From positions 62,001 through 126,000 of the forward strand of contig NZ_PYAX01000006.1 in assembly GCF_003014735.1 (NCBI RefSeq): a stretch of 64,000 nt of DNA. Reading direction: 5' to 3'. Both the position numbers and the translations under genes were made by a program. The notes under the pieces were generated by a model that worked only from the letters and a program-made list of their open reading frames with translations, was not told the DNA's origin and searched no databases. Positions within the stretch are counted from its first letter, which is position 1. Every line of letters starts with the position of its first letter. Positions 46,038 to 54,825 of the stretch are shown one piece after another. The stretch comes from Saccharothrix carnea. Lineage in GTDB: Bacteria > Actinomycetota > Actinomycetes > Mycobacteriales > Pseudonocardiaceae.

Positions 46038-47359
46038 GCGGCACCCCCGGTGAGGGTGGTCAGGGCGTCACCGGCGCACGCGGCCTGCACCTCGCGGGCC
46101 GCCTGGACCCTGGCCGCCTGGTCGGGCTCGGGCACCGCGCGCAGGTGCGCCCAGGCCCGCTCGGTCAGGGCGTCGATGTCCTCGCCCAACCACGCGCGGA
46201 AGGACGGCAGCGGCTCCACGCGGCCCGTCAGCCACGCCGTCATCACCGTGCGCGCCGCCACCTCGCGGCTCACCTCGCGGGGGATGCGGTCGCCGTAGCA
46301 GGTCCGCGTGCCCGCGCCGGCCACCAGGTACGCCGTCACCTGCTCGGCTGTCAGCGGCTCACGGCGGAAGTAGGTGAAGTCGTCCAGGTTCACCCACACG
46401 GCGTCCGTCGACTCCGGACCGCGCTCCGGGTTGCCCCGCACCGCCGCGGCCACCTCCCGCACCGACGTCGGCGGTGACGGCAGCCTCGCCAGCAGCCGCA
46501 ACGCCTCCCGTGCCGGCCCGGCCAACGCCGCCCGCTCGTGCTCGTGCGCCCGCGTCAGGCACAACTGCTCGACGCACACCAGCTCCGCCGCCACCTCGTC
46601 CCGCGCCACGGCCGACATGGGCATCAACGGCACCGCGACCGCGCCGGCCACCAGCAGGGGCAGCACCGCCGCCCACCGCCGCAGCACCAGCAGGAACCCC
46701 GTCACCGCCAGCGCGGCGAACCAGAGCAACTGCACGGCGCTCACCGCTGCCGGCACGGAGGCGTACACGGTCACCGGCATCTGCAACGACGGCAGCAGCA
46801 GCGTCCAGCCCAGCTCGGCCTGCTCGGGCCCGAGGCCGAACGACATCAGCACCAGCCCGCCGACCGCCAGCAGCGGCGGCGTCAGCACCGAGGGCACGAG
46901 CCTGGCCAGCCCCATGCCCAACGCCGCGGCGCCGACCAGCGCGACCACGCCCACCACCGTGACCGGCAGCCAGCCGAGGTGGAAGTAGTCCGTCGCCGAC
47001 ACGACCTGCGCCGCGCCGACCACGAGCACCACCGCGTACGCCGCGACCAGCGCCGTCGCCACCGCGCCGAGCGTCCACGCGACCCGGTGGGCACGGGGCC
47101 GCGGCGTGGAGCCGAACAGCTCGTCCACGCCGGACCGCCGGTCCCGCAGGCCCTGCACCGCGCCACCGCCCAGCACCAGCGGCCAGGCGATCATGAGCAT
47201 GAACCGGACCCACTCGGCCATCGTCGACCACTGCCGCGACCACGCGGCGCTGTTCTTCGTCGACGGACCCCACTGCAGCATGCCCACCACGACGACCACC
47301 GTCAGCACACCGAGGACCAGCGCCGCGGTCCGCCTCAGCTCGATCCCGAGGATCCTCAC
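46034..47359 (-). CDS. ABC-2 type membrane permease with large extracytoplasmic/cytoplasmic tail
   Basis: Protein of 441 residues: about six membrane helices in the first 260 residues (ELRRTAALVLGVLTVVVVVG at the start), then a soluble C-terminal region (265-441) with two Cys pairs (ELVCVEQLCL and TRTCYGD). GTG at 47359 overlaps the ATPase stop (GTGA); a much longer open frame upstream is a shadow. Together with the upstream ATPase it should form an exporter; substrate unknown. Confidence 0.8.
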   Translation of the reverse strand: MRILGIELRRTAALVLGVLTVVVVVGMLQWGPSTKNSAAWSRQWSTMAEWVRFMLMIAWPLVLGGGAVQGLRDRRSGVDELFGSTPRPRAHRVAWTLGAVATALVAAYAVVLVVGAAQVVSATDYFHLGWLPVTVVGVVALVGAAALGMGLARLVPSVLTPPLLAVGGLVLMSFGLGPEQAELGWTLLLPSLQMPVTVYASVPAAVSAVQLLWFAALAVTGFLLVLRRWAAVLPLLVAGAVAVPLMPMSAVARDEVAAELVCVEQLCLTRAHEHERAALAGPAREALRLLARLPSPPTSVREVAAAVRGNPERGPESTDAVWVNLDDFTYFRREPLTAEQVTAYLVAGAGTRTCYGDRIPREVSREVAARTVMTAWLTGRVEPLPSFRAWLGEDIDALTERAWAHLRAVPEPDQAARVQAAREVQAACAGDALTTLTGGAA

Positions 47360-48159
47360 CAGGCACCGCCCAGCAGCGCGGAGTAGCCGCGCTCGATCGG
47401 GCTGTCGCCGACGTCGTCCGGCCCGCCGACCGCGGCCAGCTCGTCGGGCGTGCCCTGGAACACCAACCGCCCCTTGTCGATCAGCACCACGTCGGTGCAC
47501 GCCGCCGCGACGTCCTCGACCAGGTGCGTCGACACGACCACGCACGAGTCGGAGCCCAGCTCCTGCACCAGCTCCCGGAAGCGGACCCGTTGACCGGGGT
47601 CCAGCCCGGCGGTCGGCTCGTCCAGCAGCAGCACCTCGGGGTCGTTCACGATGGCCTGCGCGATGCCCGCCCGCCGGACCATGCCGCCGGACAGCGTCTT
47701 CAGCTTCGAGTCGGCGCGGTCGGCCAGCCCGACCCGTTCGACGGCCCGTTGCACCGCGCCGGGGACGTCCCGCTTGGGCATCTCCTTGAGCCACGCCACG
47801 TACTCGACGAACTCCCGCACGGTGAACCGCTTGTAGTAGCCGAAGTCCTGCGGCAGGTAGCCGAGCGCGCGCCGCACCCGGCGCAGGTCCAGCCGGCCGG
47901 ACACCGGTTCGCCCAGCACCTCCAAAGTCCCGGACGCGGGCCGCAGCACGGTCGCCAGCGACCGGATCAGCGTGGTCTTGCCCGCGCCGTTCGGCCCGAG
48001 CAGCCCGTGCACCCCGCGGCCCAGCCGCAGGTCCAGCCCGTCCACGGCCATCGTCCGCCCCGCGCGCACCCGCAACCCCGTCGCCTCGACCTGCCAGGCG
48101 TACCCCGTCGGCGCGACCTCCGCCGCGTCCACCACACGTGCCACGAGCCCTCCCTCCAT
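47356..48159 (-). CDS. ABC transporter ATP-binding protein
   Basis: ABC ATPase of 267 residues of the CcmA/ABC-2 class: Walker A GPNGAGKTT, Q-loop LGYLPQDFGYYK, signature LSGGM, Walker B VLLLDEPTAGLDP and the H-loop STHLVED. ATG at 48159 overlaps the anti-sigma stop by one base; a GTG at 48144 just after GGAGGGAGGG is an equally good start. Powers the permease encoded next. Confidence 0.92.
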   Translation of the reverse strand: MEGGLVARVVDAAEVAPTGYAWQVEATGLRVRAGRTMAVDGLDLRLGRGVHGLLGPNGAGKTTLIRSLATVLRPASGTLEVLGEPVSGRLDLRRVRRALGYLPQDFGYYKRFTVREFVEYVAWLKEMPKRDVPGAVQRAVERVGLADRADSKLKTLSGGMVRRAGIAQAIVNDPEVLLLDEPTAGLDPGQRVRFRELVQELGSDSCVVVSTHLVEDVAAACTDVVLIDKGRLVFQGTPDELAAVGGPDDVGDSPIERGYSALLGGAW

Positions 48160-48920
48160 CACAGCCGCGCGTAGGCCGCGGACCTGAAGAACACGGCGGC
48201 GGCGCCCCCGACGAGCACCGCCGCCCAGACCGGTGCCGCACCCGGTGCCAGCACACCGGGCACACCGCCGACGACCACCGCCGGGCCGATCACCAGCAGC
48301 ACCCACGCGGAGGCCGCGGTGATCGCGGCCCGGCGGAGGCCGATCACGCCGCCGAGCGCGAGCGCCGTCGCCGTCACCCCCAGGCACGGCAGCAGCCAGT
48401 ACGCGGGCGACGCGCCCGTCAGCCACCCGCCGACCAGCAACGCGGGCAGCACCACCACCAGCACCGCGAACGTCCGCCGCAGCACGAGTTGCAGCCCGGC
48501 CCGGGGCGTGGACACGACCAGCTCGTGGGCCGGGTCCACGCCCCGCGACCAGGCCACGGCGACACCCAGCACGGGCACGATCGGCGCGATCAGCAGCACC
48601 GCGGACGACGTGGGCAGCACACCGTCCAGTGCCACCGCCGCCAGCACCACGAACGCCGTCATGGCGAGCCACGGCGCCAACGCCGGCGTGGCCCACCGCA
48701 CGAGCCGGTGGCGTCGGCGTACCGGTGCCCCGGTCGGCGCCATCTCCGCCCACACCGCCGCCGTCAATGCCGTGACCTGCGGTGGAGCCGCGTCGGCCAG
48801 GCGCAGCCGGCACGTCTGGCACGTCTCCAGGTGCGCCTCGACGGCCCACAGCACGTCGGCGGGCAGTTCATCGCCGGACGCGTACCGGGCGATCGACCCG
48901 GAGGTCGGGTGCTCGCTCAT
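48159..48920 (-). CDS. Zinc-finger anti-sigma factor with membrane domain
   Basis: Protein of 253 residues: an N-terminal zf-HC2/ZAS-type motif (VEAHLETCQTCRLR, H-x3-C-x2-C, residues 31-38) that binds the cognate ECF sigma factor, then about six membrane helices (residues 75-250). Having many helices is unusual, since most ZAS anti-sigma factors have one; the membrane part resembles an ABC-2 permease. ATG overlaps the sigma gene by four bases. Confidence 0.82.
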   Translation of the reverse strand: MSEHPTSGSIARYASGDELPADVLWAVEAHLETCQTCRLRLADAAPPQVTALTAAVWAEMAPTGAPVRRRHRLVRWATPALAPWLAMTAFVVLAAVALDGVLPTSSAVLLIAPIVPVLGVAVAWSRGVDPAHELVVSTPRAGLQLVLRRTFAVLVVVLPALLVGGWLTGASPAYWLLPCLGVTATALALGGVIGLRRAAITAASAWVLLVIGPAVVVGGVPGVLAPGAAPVWAAVLVGGAAAVFFRSAAYARL

Positions 48921-49438
48921 GACAGTGCCTCCCGCATCGCGATCCGGGCCCGCCGGGCGCGGGTCTTCACGGTGCCCTCGGGCACCCCGAGCAGCACCGC
49001 GGTCTCCCGCACGGTCAGCCCGTCCAGCACCATCGCCTGCAACACCTGCCGCAACTCGGGTGCCAGGTCGCGCAGCGCGCCACCGACGTCGTCGCTCAAC
49101 GCGCCCGCCAGCACCTCGTCCTCGGCGGCGGGCGCGGCCGCGGCCACCGGCAGCGGCCACGCCTGGTGCGCACGCCGGCGGAACGCGTCGACCAGCCGCC
49201 GCGCCGCGATCGTCCACAGCCACCCGACCGCCGTGCCGTCGACCGCCGCACCCGCGAACGACCCCGCCGCCCGCCACACGGCCAGGTACGTCTCCTGCAT
49301 GACCTCGGCGACGACCTGCTCGTCGGCGCACCGGCGGCGCAGGCGCACGGCCAGCCACGGCGACGTGCGGCGGTAGAGCTCCTCGAAGGCCGCGCGGTCG
49401 CCACGGGCCACCGCGCGGACCAGCTGCTCCTCGTTCAC
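48917..49438 (-). CDS. ECF RNA polymerase sigma factor
   Basis: Sigma-70 family ECF factor of 173 residues: region 2 (FEELYRRTSPWLAVRLRRR, then VMQETYLAVWRAAGSF) and region 4 (LRQVLQAMVLDGLTVRETA, VLLGVPEGTVKTRARRAR). GTG at 49438 is chosen over TTG at 49447 because an ECF-type -10 lies at 49446-49451, which puts the transcription start at or next to this GTG and implies a leaderless message. Coupled to its anti-sigma gene. Confidence 0.9.
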   Translation of the reverse strand: MNEEQLVRAVARGDRAAFEELYRRTSPWLAVRLRRRCADEQVVAEVMQETYLAVWRAAGSFAGAAVDGTAVGWLWTIAARRLVDAFRRRAHQAWPLPVAAAAPAAEDEVLAGALSDDVGGALRDLAPELRQVLQAMVLDGLTVRETAVLLGVPEGTVKTRARRARIAMREALS

Positions 49439-49445
49439 ACCCGGC

Positions 49446-49474
49446 AAGACGCTGGAACCCGGGAAACGGTTCTC
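49446..49474 (-). promoter_or_regulatory. Putative autogenous ECF promoter
   Basis: On the reverse strand GAGAACC (49474-49468) and CGTCTT (49451-49446) are 16 bp apart, close to the ECF consensus GGAACC-N16-CGTC. It directs transcription of the sigma/anti-sigma/ABC operon. Confidence 0.65.
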
Positions 49475-49492
49475 ACCTTGATGTGATCTGCG

Positions 49493-50884
49493 TCACTTGC
49501 CGGAGCGGAACGCACGACGCCTGGTCAGCACCAGGGCACCCGCGCCGATCAGCACCAGGGAGCCGCCCAGCACCAGGAAGCCGGTGACCGGCGCGCCCGT
49601 GGTGGCGAGCGGCGCGGAGCCCGGCTCGTGCGGGGCCGTGCCACCGCCGATCCCGTCCACGGTGGTGGTCGACGTGGTCGGCGCACCGGTGGTGGTCGAC
49701 GCGGTCGTGGTCGGCGCAGTCGTGGTGGTCGGCTCCGTGGTAGCCGTAGCCGTAGTCGTGGTGGTGGTCGTGGTGGTGGTCGTGGTGGTGGTCGTCGGCG
49801 TGACGTCTTCGCAGGTCGTCGCGATGTCGTCGAACGGCGCGTAGTGGATCTCGCCGCCCTTGGAGACCCCGCCCATGACCGCCGTCCGCGCCACGACCGC
49901 GCCCTCGATGTTGGACGCGCTGAGGTCGACCAGCGCGGCGTTCGGCGCGTAGACCGTGCCCCACACCGTGGGCGACCCGGCAGGCAGCGTGATGGTGCCC
50001 GAGGTGGTGAAGTTCCACAGCACGTGCCGCGACGGCCCGTTGCCCTGCCAGCTCACCTGCGGCGGCGAGAACGCGTAGTCGCCCTCGACCACCACGTTGA
50101 CGATCAACCAGGCGTCGTCGCCCGGCTGCGACATCCCGTTGACCGGGTTGATGTTGTCCAGGGTGTCCAGCTGCGCCGCGGTCAGGGTGAGCACGTTCTG
50201 CCCCGGCACGAGCCCGATGGTGGCGTTGGGGTCGGTCCCGTTCCACGTCCCCTGGCCGTTCTGGTCCCGCAGCACGACCGTCGACGGGCACGCGAACAGG
50301 TCCGCGTTGACGTCCCGGTAGGTGGCGAACAGGGACGCGAAGTCGAAACCGTGCGGCCCGCCGACCGACTCGGCGGACTGGGAGGTGTTCACCCGCACCG
50401 CGGGCACGCTGCCCGCGGCCGCGCCGTTCGGCACGACGTGCGTCACCCCGCCGGAGGGCAGCACGTCCGCGTTCGCCAGGTCGCCGATCTTGGCGTAGGA
50501 GTTGTTCAGCACGGTCACCGTGCCGGTGCCGCTGCCGGCGAAGTCGGCCTGGCCGCCGACGACCAGGCTGGTCGGCCGGGTGTCCCCGTCGAGCACGTAC
50601 GTGCCCGGGTTGTTGAGGCCCGCCCGGTAGTCGGTGAACCGGACGTCACCGCCGATCGCGACCGGTCCCTCGGTCTCGTTGTCGTGCAGTTCGGCGTCAC
50701 CCTCGATCAGCACGAGGAACCCGTGGCTGGGATCGGCGTACACGTCGTCCGGCGCGACCGGGCGGAGCGGGTTCAGCACCGCGGTCACGCCGGCGGCGGG
50801 CGCGTGGGAGAGGACCGCCGCCGCGGCCAGCGCCGCCAACCCGACTGCCGCCACGCGGCCACTCCGAACACGACCGATGCGCAT
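49493..50884 (-). CDS. Choice-of-anchor A surface protein with LAxTG sortase signal
   Basis: Secreted, wall-anchored protein of 463 residues. Signal peptide (GRVAAVGLAALAAAAVLSHAPAAG), then a choice-of-anchor A domain (ELHDNETEGPVAIGGDVRFT, VVVEGDYAFSPPQ, WGTVYAPNAALVDL, GEIHYAPF), a Thr-rich stalk with a run of about 15 Thr, and a sorting signal: LATTG, a hydrophobic helix and RRRAFRSGK. LAxTG is the class E sortase motif of actinomycetes. ATG with AGGAG upstream. The Thr run is a (ACC)n DNA repeat near 49755-49800 and may vary in length. Ligand unknown; such domains occur in adhesins and spore or hyphal surface proteins. Confidence 0.82.
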   Translation of the reverse strand: MRIGRVRSGRVAAVGLAALAAAAVLSHAPAAGVTAVLNPLRPVAPDDVYADPSHGFLVLIEGDAELHDNETEGPVAIGGDVRFTDYRAGLNNPGTYVLDGDTRPTSLVVGGQADFAGSGTGTVTVLNNSYAKIGDLANADVLPSGGVTHVVPNGAAAGSVPAVRVNTSQSAESVGGPHGFDFASLFATYRDVNADLFACPSTVVLRDQNGQGTWNGTDPNATIGLVPGQNVLTLTAAQLDTLDNINPVNGMSQPGDDAWLIVNVVVEGDYAFSPPQVSWQGNGPSRHVLWNFTTSGTITLPAGSPTVWGTVYAPNAALVDLSASNIEGAVVARTAVMGGVSKGGEIHYAPFDDIATTCEDVTPTTTTTTTTTTTTTTTATATTEPTTTTAPTTTASTTTGAPTTSTTTVDGIGGGTAPHEPGSAPLATTGAPVTGFLVLGGSLVLIGAGALVLTRRRAFRSGK

Positions 50885-50976
50885 GTCAGGCTCCTGACGG
50901 CGGGGTGCGGGCTGCCTGACACGAAACATCAACGCGCGCGGATCGGCATTTTCGATCACCCCATCGGGTGGACGGC

Positions 50977-51555
50977 TCAGGCCGGTCCGGTGACCCCGTC
51001 GAACAGCTCGCGCAACGTGTCGCTGCCGCCGGTCATGCTCTCCCGGCAGGCCCGGTGGAACTTGTCCACGTCCAGCGCGGCGAAGTCGACCCGCCACCCC
51101 GCGTGCAGCGCCAGTTGCCAGAAGAACGCGCGCTGAGCGCGACCGTTGCCCTCCCGGAACGGGTGCAGCGCGTTGACCTCGGCGAAGTGGTGGGCGAACC
51201 GGTCGACGAACGCCTCACGGCCCAGGTCGGCGAGGTGCCGCTCCTCGCGGAGCCGGTCGAACAGGTGCTCGCCGTAGGACTCGACGTGCCGCCAGTGCGC
51301 GAACAGCGAGGTCCGCGCGATGTCGACCCGCCGCAGCTCACCGGCCCACGGGTAGACGTCACCGAACAGGCGGCGGTGGAACGCGCGCAGGTGCGCCAGG
51401 TCGAACCGACCGGGCAGGGTGGACACCTTCAGCTCCGCGTCGCGCAGGACGACGACTTCGGCCTCGATCCGGCGCAGGACGTCGGCGTCGGTCACACCGA
51501 GGAGGTTGACCAGCACTCCGGAACCGGGATCGACGTACGGGTCCTCGGTGTTCAC
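50977..51555 (-). CDS. Fic-domain AMP transferase, likely toxin
   Basis: Protein of 192 residues with an intact Fic core: HPFREGNGRAQR near residue 133 supplies the catalytic His, anion-hole and phosphate-binding residues of Fic adenylyltransferases. Other blocks: FHRRLFGDVYPWAGELR (flap region typical of Fic). No clear (S/T)xxxE(G/N) inhibitory helix is seen within the protein, so control must come from a partner. GTG start 18 bases after a Panacea (DUF4065) gene, the typical antitoxin-then-toxin order. Confidence 0.87.
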   Translation of the reverse strand: MNTEDPYVDPGSGVLVNLLGVTDADVLRRIEAEVVVLRDAELKVSTLPGRFDLAHLRAFHRRLFGDVYPWAGELRRVDIARTSLFAHWRHVESYGEHLFDRLREERHLADLGREAFVDRFAHHFAEVNALHPFREGNGRAQRAFFWQLALHAGWRVDFAALDVDKFHRACRESMTGGSDTLRELFDGVTGPA

Positions 51556-51573
51556 AACCGGGGGTTCACGACT

Positions 51574-52170
51574 TCAGCAACGCCTCGACAGCAACGCCTC
51601 GATCCGCCGGGCCACGGCGTCGTCGGCGCCCAACCGGCCGGCGGCGACCTGCCTGGCCGCGTGGACCGCGTCCTCCGACACGTCCTGGCCCTCGAGCCGG
51701 ACGTTCGCGACCGCCTCGGCCACCGCCAGCTCGGGGTCGCTGGTCAGGCGGCGGAAGTACCGCGCCATGACCGCGTGCGAGAGGGGCGTGCTGCTGGGCT
51801 CGGACTCCGGCAGGTCGCCCCGCGCCGCCCGCCACGGCTCCTCGTCGTGCGCCATGTCGCTCAGCTCGTGCCTGCTGAAGTGGCCGTACCGCTCGACCAC
51901 CGACCGCACGACGCCGCGCTCGCGTTCGGTGAGCCCGCCCGGGTCGCCCTCTTCCCAGGCACACACCTCGGACCGGCCCTGGTGGCGGAAGTAGACCTCG
52001 GGCACGACCGGACCTCGCCGCCACGCCTCGATGCGGGCGTTGAACAAGGGCTCGTCGTAGCGGGCCAGGTGCCACGCCTGCGCGTAGTAGAGCAGCTTCT
52101 GCAGCTTCATCGGCGACTCGGGCCCGGTGGCGTCGAGCACGGCCGCGGCAACATCGTGGACGTCCGCCAT
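51574..52170 (-). CDS. Panacea (DUF4065/SocA-type) antitoxin
   Basis: Protein of 198 residues with the Panacea/SocA-like domain: SPMKLQKLLYYAQAWHLARYDEPLF near residue 20, then EAWRRGPVVPEVYF and LSDMAHDEEPWRAAR. The domain is known as an antitoxin module that pairs with many unrelated toxins. A C-terminal extension (residues 135-198) may be the toxin-specific part. ATG start at 52170. First gene of the pair with Fic. Confidence 0.85.
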   Translation of the reverse strand: MADVHDVAAAVLDATGPESPMKLQKLLYYAQAWHLARYDEPLFNARIEAWRRGPVVPEVYFRHQGRSEVCAWEEGDPGGLTERERGVVRSVVERYGHFSRHELSDMAHDEEPWRAARGDLPESEPSSTPLSHAVMARYFRRLTSDPELAVAEAVANVRLEGQDVSEDAVHAARQVAAGRLGADDAVARRIEALLSRRC

Positions 52171-52265
52171 GCCACCTCCCGCGAGTGCTCTGAGCTGGGA
52201 CTACTCATCTTACCGGAGATCGGCGCCGCAGGGTCGGGCGTTCGGGCGGGAGTTGGTCGGCCCGG

Positions 52266-52856
52266 TCAGTTCGTGCACCAGCCCAACCGGCCGTCGGTGG
52301 TGACCAGCGGCTCGCAGTGGCCGAGCCGGCTGCGGTGCTCCAGGGCCGTGGCGACCTGGTCCAGCATCTCGTCCAGGCTGGTCCACTCGGGCTTGAGCAT
52401 CTCGCCCGCCTCGCGGTCCCACTCGACCACGCACCCCGACAGCACGCCCGGCCGCAGGTCCAGCGCCAACGCGTCACCGCACCCGTCGAACGCGATCGGC
52501 AGCCACATCGGGTGGAAGCCCCTCGTCGGCGTACCCGCCTCAGTGCCGAGGTCCGCGGGCCAGAACCGCTCCTTCAACCGCCACGACCGCAGCGCGTTGG
52601 ACGGGCCGAGAGGTGTGTAGAACGGCGGCAGCACCTCGGCGAACGCCAGGTCGGCGGTCCCGCCGCAGACGGCCCACCACGCGCGCAGCTCGGCGGGTGG
52701 CTCCAGTCCGCAGGCGACCGCCAACGCCTCGACCGCGGCGCCGTCCTCAGGGGGCACGAACGCCGATCCGGTCAAGGGGGCGTGGTCGTCCAGCCACGCC
52801 ACAATCCGTTCCCAATGGCGCAAAACACCCACATGCACATGATCAGGTGACGGCAC
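52266..52856 (-). CDS. SMI1/KNR4-family protein
   Basis: Protein of 196 residues with the SMI1/KNR4 (SUKH) outline: a long first helix, LEPPAELRAWWAVCGG, WLPIAFDGCGDALALDL and CVVEWDREAGEM. SUKH proteins often act as immunity proteins to secreted toxins, and this one stands divergent to an EspC/NlpC type VII secretion locus. That pairing is inference; free-standing SMI1 proteins with no toxin are common. Confidence 0.75.
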   Translation of the reverse strand: MPSPDHVHVGVLRHWERIVAWLDDHAPLTGSAFVPPEDGAAVEALAVACGLEPPAELRAWWAVCGGTADLAFAEVLPPFYTPLGPSNALRSWRLKERFWPADLGTEAGTPTRGFHPMWLPIAFDGCGDALALDLRPGVLSGCVVEWDREAGEMLKPEWTSLDEMLDQVATALEHRSRLGHCEPLVTTDGRLGWCTN

Positions 52857-52960
52857 CGCCGCCGGTACCGCTCATCGGGGCAGGATCTGGCCGAACGCCG
52901 CACAGCCGGCCGGCGGATGGGGCAGGATCGCCGTCGCACGGCACCAAGAGGGGGACGAGG

Positions 52961-53284
52961 GTGGAACGGGGTTTCGGCGTCGACACCGCGGCGCTGTCGG
53001 CGTACGGCAGCACGGCGGCGGGTCTGGCGAGCGAGGTCGGGGCGGTCGGCACGTCCACGTTGGCGGGCACGACATCGCCGGCGGCGGGCAGCTTCGGCGG
53101 GATCGGCGACGAGGTCGGCCTCGGCGCGGCGTTCCAGAGCGCGGCACAGGCCCAAGTGGACGGTGTGGCCGCCGCTTCGGCCGCGTTGTCGGCGTTCGGC
53201 GCAGAGGTGCAGCGGACCGGCCGGGCGTACCAGGAGCAGGAGGCGCGCAACAGCGCCGACCTCGGCCGGGCAGCGCAGGTCTGA
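52961..53284 (+). CDS. EspC-like type VII secretion target
   Basis: Helical protein of 107 residues like the ESX-1 secretion-associated EspC/DUF2580 family: GFGVDTAALSAYGSTAAG at the start, a Gly/Ser-rich turn, LGAAFQSAAQAQVDGVAAA and a final RTGRAYQEQE (Y-x3-E-type export signal in the C-terminal helix). No signal peptide. GTG at 52961 with GAGGGGG upstream. First gene of a four-gene operon with an NlpC/P60 hydrolase and two YbaB/EspL-like proteins. Confidence 0.8.
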   Translation: MERGFGVDTAALSAYGSTAAGLASEVGAVGTSTLAGTTSPAAGSFGGIGDEVGLGAAFQSAAQAQVDGVAAASAALSAFGAEVQRTGRAYQEQEARNSADLGRAAQV

Positions 53285-53285
53285 C

Positions 53286-54443
53286 GTGGACGTCGGCGGT
53301 TTCCTGGCGGCTCTGGTCCAGCCGATGAAGGACCACCTGGCCAAGCTGGAGGGCGACACCGGCGGCGCGACGAGCGCGGCGGAGGCGTTCGGGCGGGCGG
53401 CCACGGCGTTGACCGAGCTCGACAGCAGGCACACGGGCGCGGCCAACACCGCGATGAGCGACTGGTACGGCGAGAAGGCGAACGCGTTCCAGGCCCGCGT
53501 CACCGCGTTCTCCGGTGGCGTCGGCACGTTGGCGCGCAACGCGACGGCCACCCAGCAGGCGGCCACCACGGCGGTGAACGCGGTGAACGCCGGCAAGACC
53601 GCGATCCAAGGGCTGATCGACGAGTTCACCGGCTGGGCGTGGCCCCGGTTGGCGGCGGCGGTCGCGGCCGGGGTGTTCGGCGGTATCGGCGCGGTGCTCG
53701 CGGTGGCGGCGGAGGTGACCGCGAAGGCCCGCGAGTACGAGGGCAGGACCGGTCAGGAGCTGGAGAAGGTGCGCGGTGAGCTGACCGCCGTGGTCGGGCA
53801 GCTCCAGGCGTTGCAGAAGCCGGACTTCGCCGGGATCGGTGACCCGTTGGGCGCGGAGAGCGGCGGCACGACGTCCACGTCGTCCGCGGGCGACAGCGGC
53901 GGGTCTTCGTCGTCCAGCGGCGGTAGTGGAGGTAGTGGGAGCGGCAGCGGTGGTGGGGGCGGAGGCAGTGGTGGGGGCGGCGGTGGTGGCGGCGGAGGCG
54001 GTGCGGTCGGACCGCGCCTGCCCGTGGCCATCCCGCCGCAGCCCGGCACCGGCGTCGGCGTGAACCTGCCGGACGGCAGCTCCGCCGAAGCGCCCAACGA
54101 GACCGCCGCACGTGCCGTGCGCAACGCGTTGTCCGCCCTGGGCACCCCGTACGTGTGGGGCGGCGCGAACCCGCCCCAGGGCACCGACTGCAGCGGCCTG
54201 ACCCAGTGGGCGTACGGGGGCGCCGGGTTCGACATCCCGCGGCCCGCGTCGTCACAGGCCATGGGCGCGTCCGTGCCGCCGGGCCAGCTGCTGCCCGGCG
54301 ACCTGGTCGTCTGGGACGGCCACGTGGCGATGGTGATCGGCAACGGGCAGATGGTCGAAGCGGGCGACCCGGTGCAGGTCAACCCCATCCGCACGAGCAA
54401 CAGCGGCATGGGCTTCATGGGCTTCTACCGACCGACGGGCTGA
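53286..54443 (+). CDS. Type VII-associated NlpC/P60 endopeptidase
   Basis: Protein of 385 residues. Residues 1-115 form a WXG-like helical bundle (TAMSDWYGEKANAFQARVTAF), followed by a hydrophobic helix (115-140), a coiled coil, a Ser/Gly linker of about 45 residues, and a C-terminal NlpC/P60 domain. Its catalytic Cys is at 302 (GTDCSGLTQWAY) and the His is near 345 (WDGHVAMVIGNG). Such hydrolases cut stem peptides in peptidoglycan. GTG two bases after the EspC-like gene. Likely secreted by an ESX system encoded elsewhere. Confidence 0.88.
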   Translation: MDVGGFLAALVQPMKDHLAKLEGDTGGATSAAEAFGRAATALTELDSRHTGAANTAMSDWYGEKANAFQARVTAFSGGVGTLARNATATQQAATTAVNAVNAGKTAIQGLIDEFTGWAWPRLAAAVAAGVFGGIGAVLAVAAEVTAKAREYEGRTGQELEKVRGELTAVVGQLQALQKPDFAGIGDPLGAESGGTTSTSSAGDSGGSSSSSGGSGGSGSGSGGGGGGSGGGGGGGGGGGAVGPRLPVAIPPQPGTGVGVNLPDGSSAEAPNETAARAVRNALSALGTPYVWGGANPPQGTDCSGLTQWAYGGAGFDIPRPASSQAMGASVPPGQLLPGDLVVWDGHVAMVIGNGQMVEAGDPVQVNPIRTSNSGMGFMGFYRPTG

Positions 54444-54447
54444 GGAC

Positions 54448-54825
54448 GTGGACGAGACGCAGCGGGCGGCCCGGCGGGTCGCCGACACCGAGCGGCAGGT
54501 CGCCGAGCACGCGGCGCGCACCGGGCCGGTGCTCGGCCGGGCGTCGTCACCCGACGACGCGGTCACGGTCGTCACCGCACCCGGCGGACCGCCGCGGGAG
54601 GTGCGCGTGTCGCCATCGGCGTTGAACATGGGACCGAGGGCGTTGGCGGACGAGATCCTGCGCGTGTCGGCGCGGGCTTCCCGGGACGCGGCCACGCGCC
54701 TGCACCGGACGTTGGAACGGGTGGCCGACCCGGCGGCGGTGCGGGCGTTGGCCGAGATCGGCTTCGAGCGCGGGCCGGACGACGACGGCGGTTTCGACGG
54801 TACGTACCTGAGGGGTCCGCGGTGA
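54448..54825 (+). CDS. YbaB/EbfC-family protein 1 (EspL-like)
   Basis: Protein of 125 residues with the YbaB/EbfC fold: a long N-terminal helix, a strand pair VTVVTAPGGPPREVRVSPSAL, and a C-terminal helix ADEILRVSARASRDAATRL. YbaB proteins bind DNA, but EspL of the ESX-1 system, also YbaB-like, stabilises secreted Esp proteins; the operon context favours that role. GTG start four bases after the NlpC gene; overlaps the next gene (GTGA). Confidence 0.75.
   Translation: MDETQRAARRVADTERQVAEHAARTGPVLGRASSPDDAVTVVTAPGGPPREVRVSPSALNMGPRALADEILRVSARASRDAATRLHRTLERVADPAAVRALAEIGFERGPDDDGGFDGTYLRGPR

Noticed and set aside
53900..54005. Ser/Gly codon run in the NlpC gene as a minisatellite element
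   Set aside because: It is an in-frame flexible linker with mixed codons, common in secreted modular proteins; no unit periodicity beyond Gly codons.
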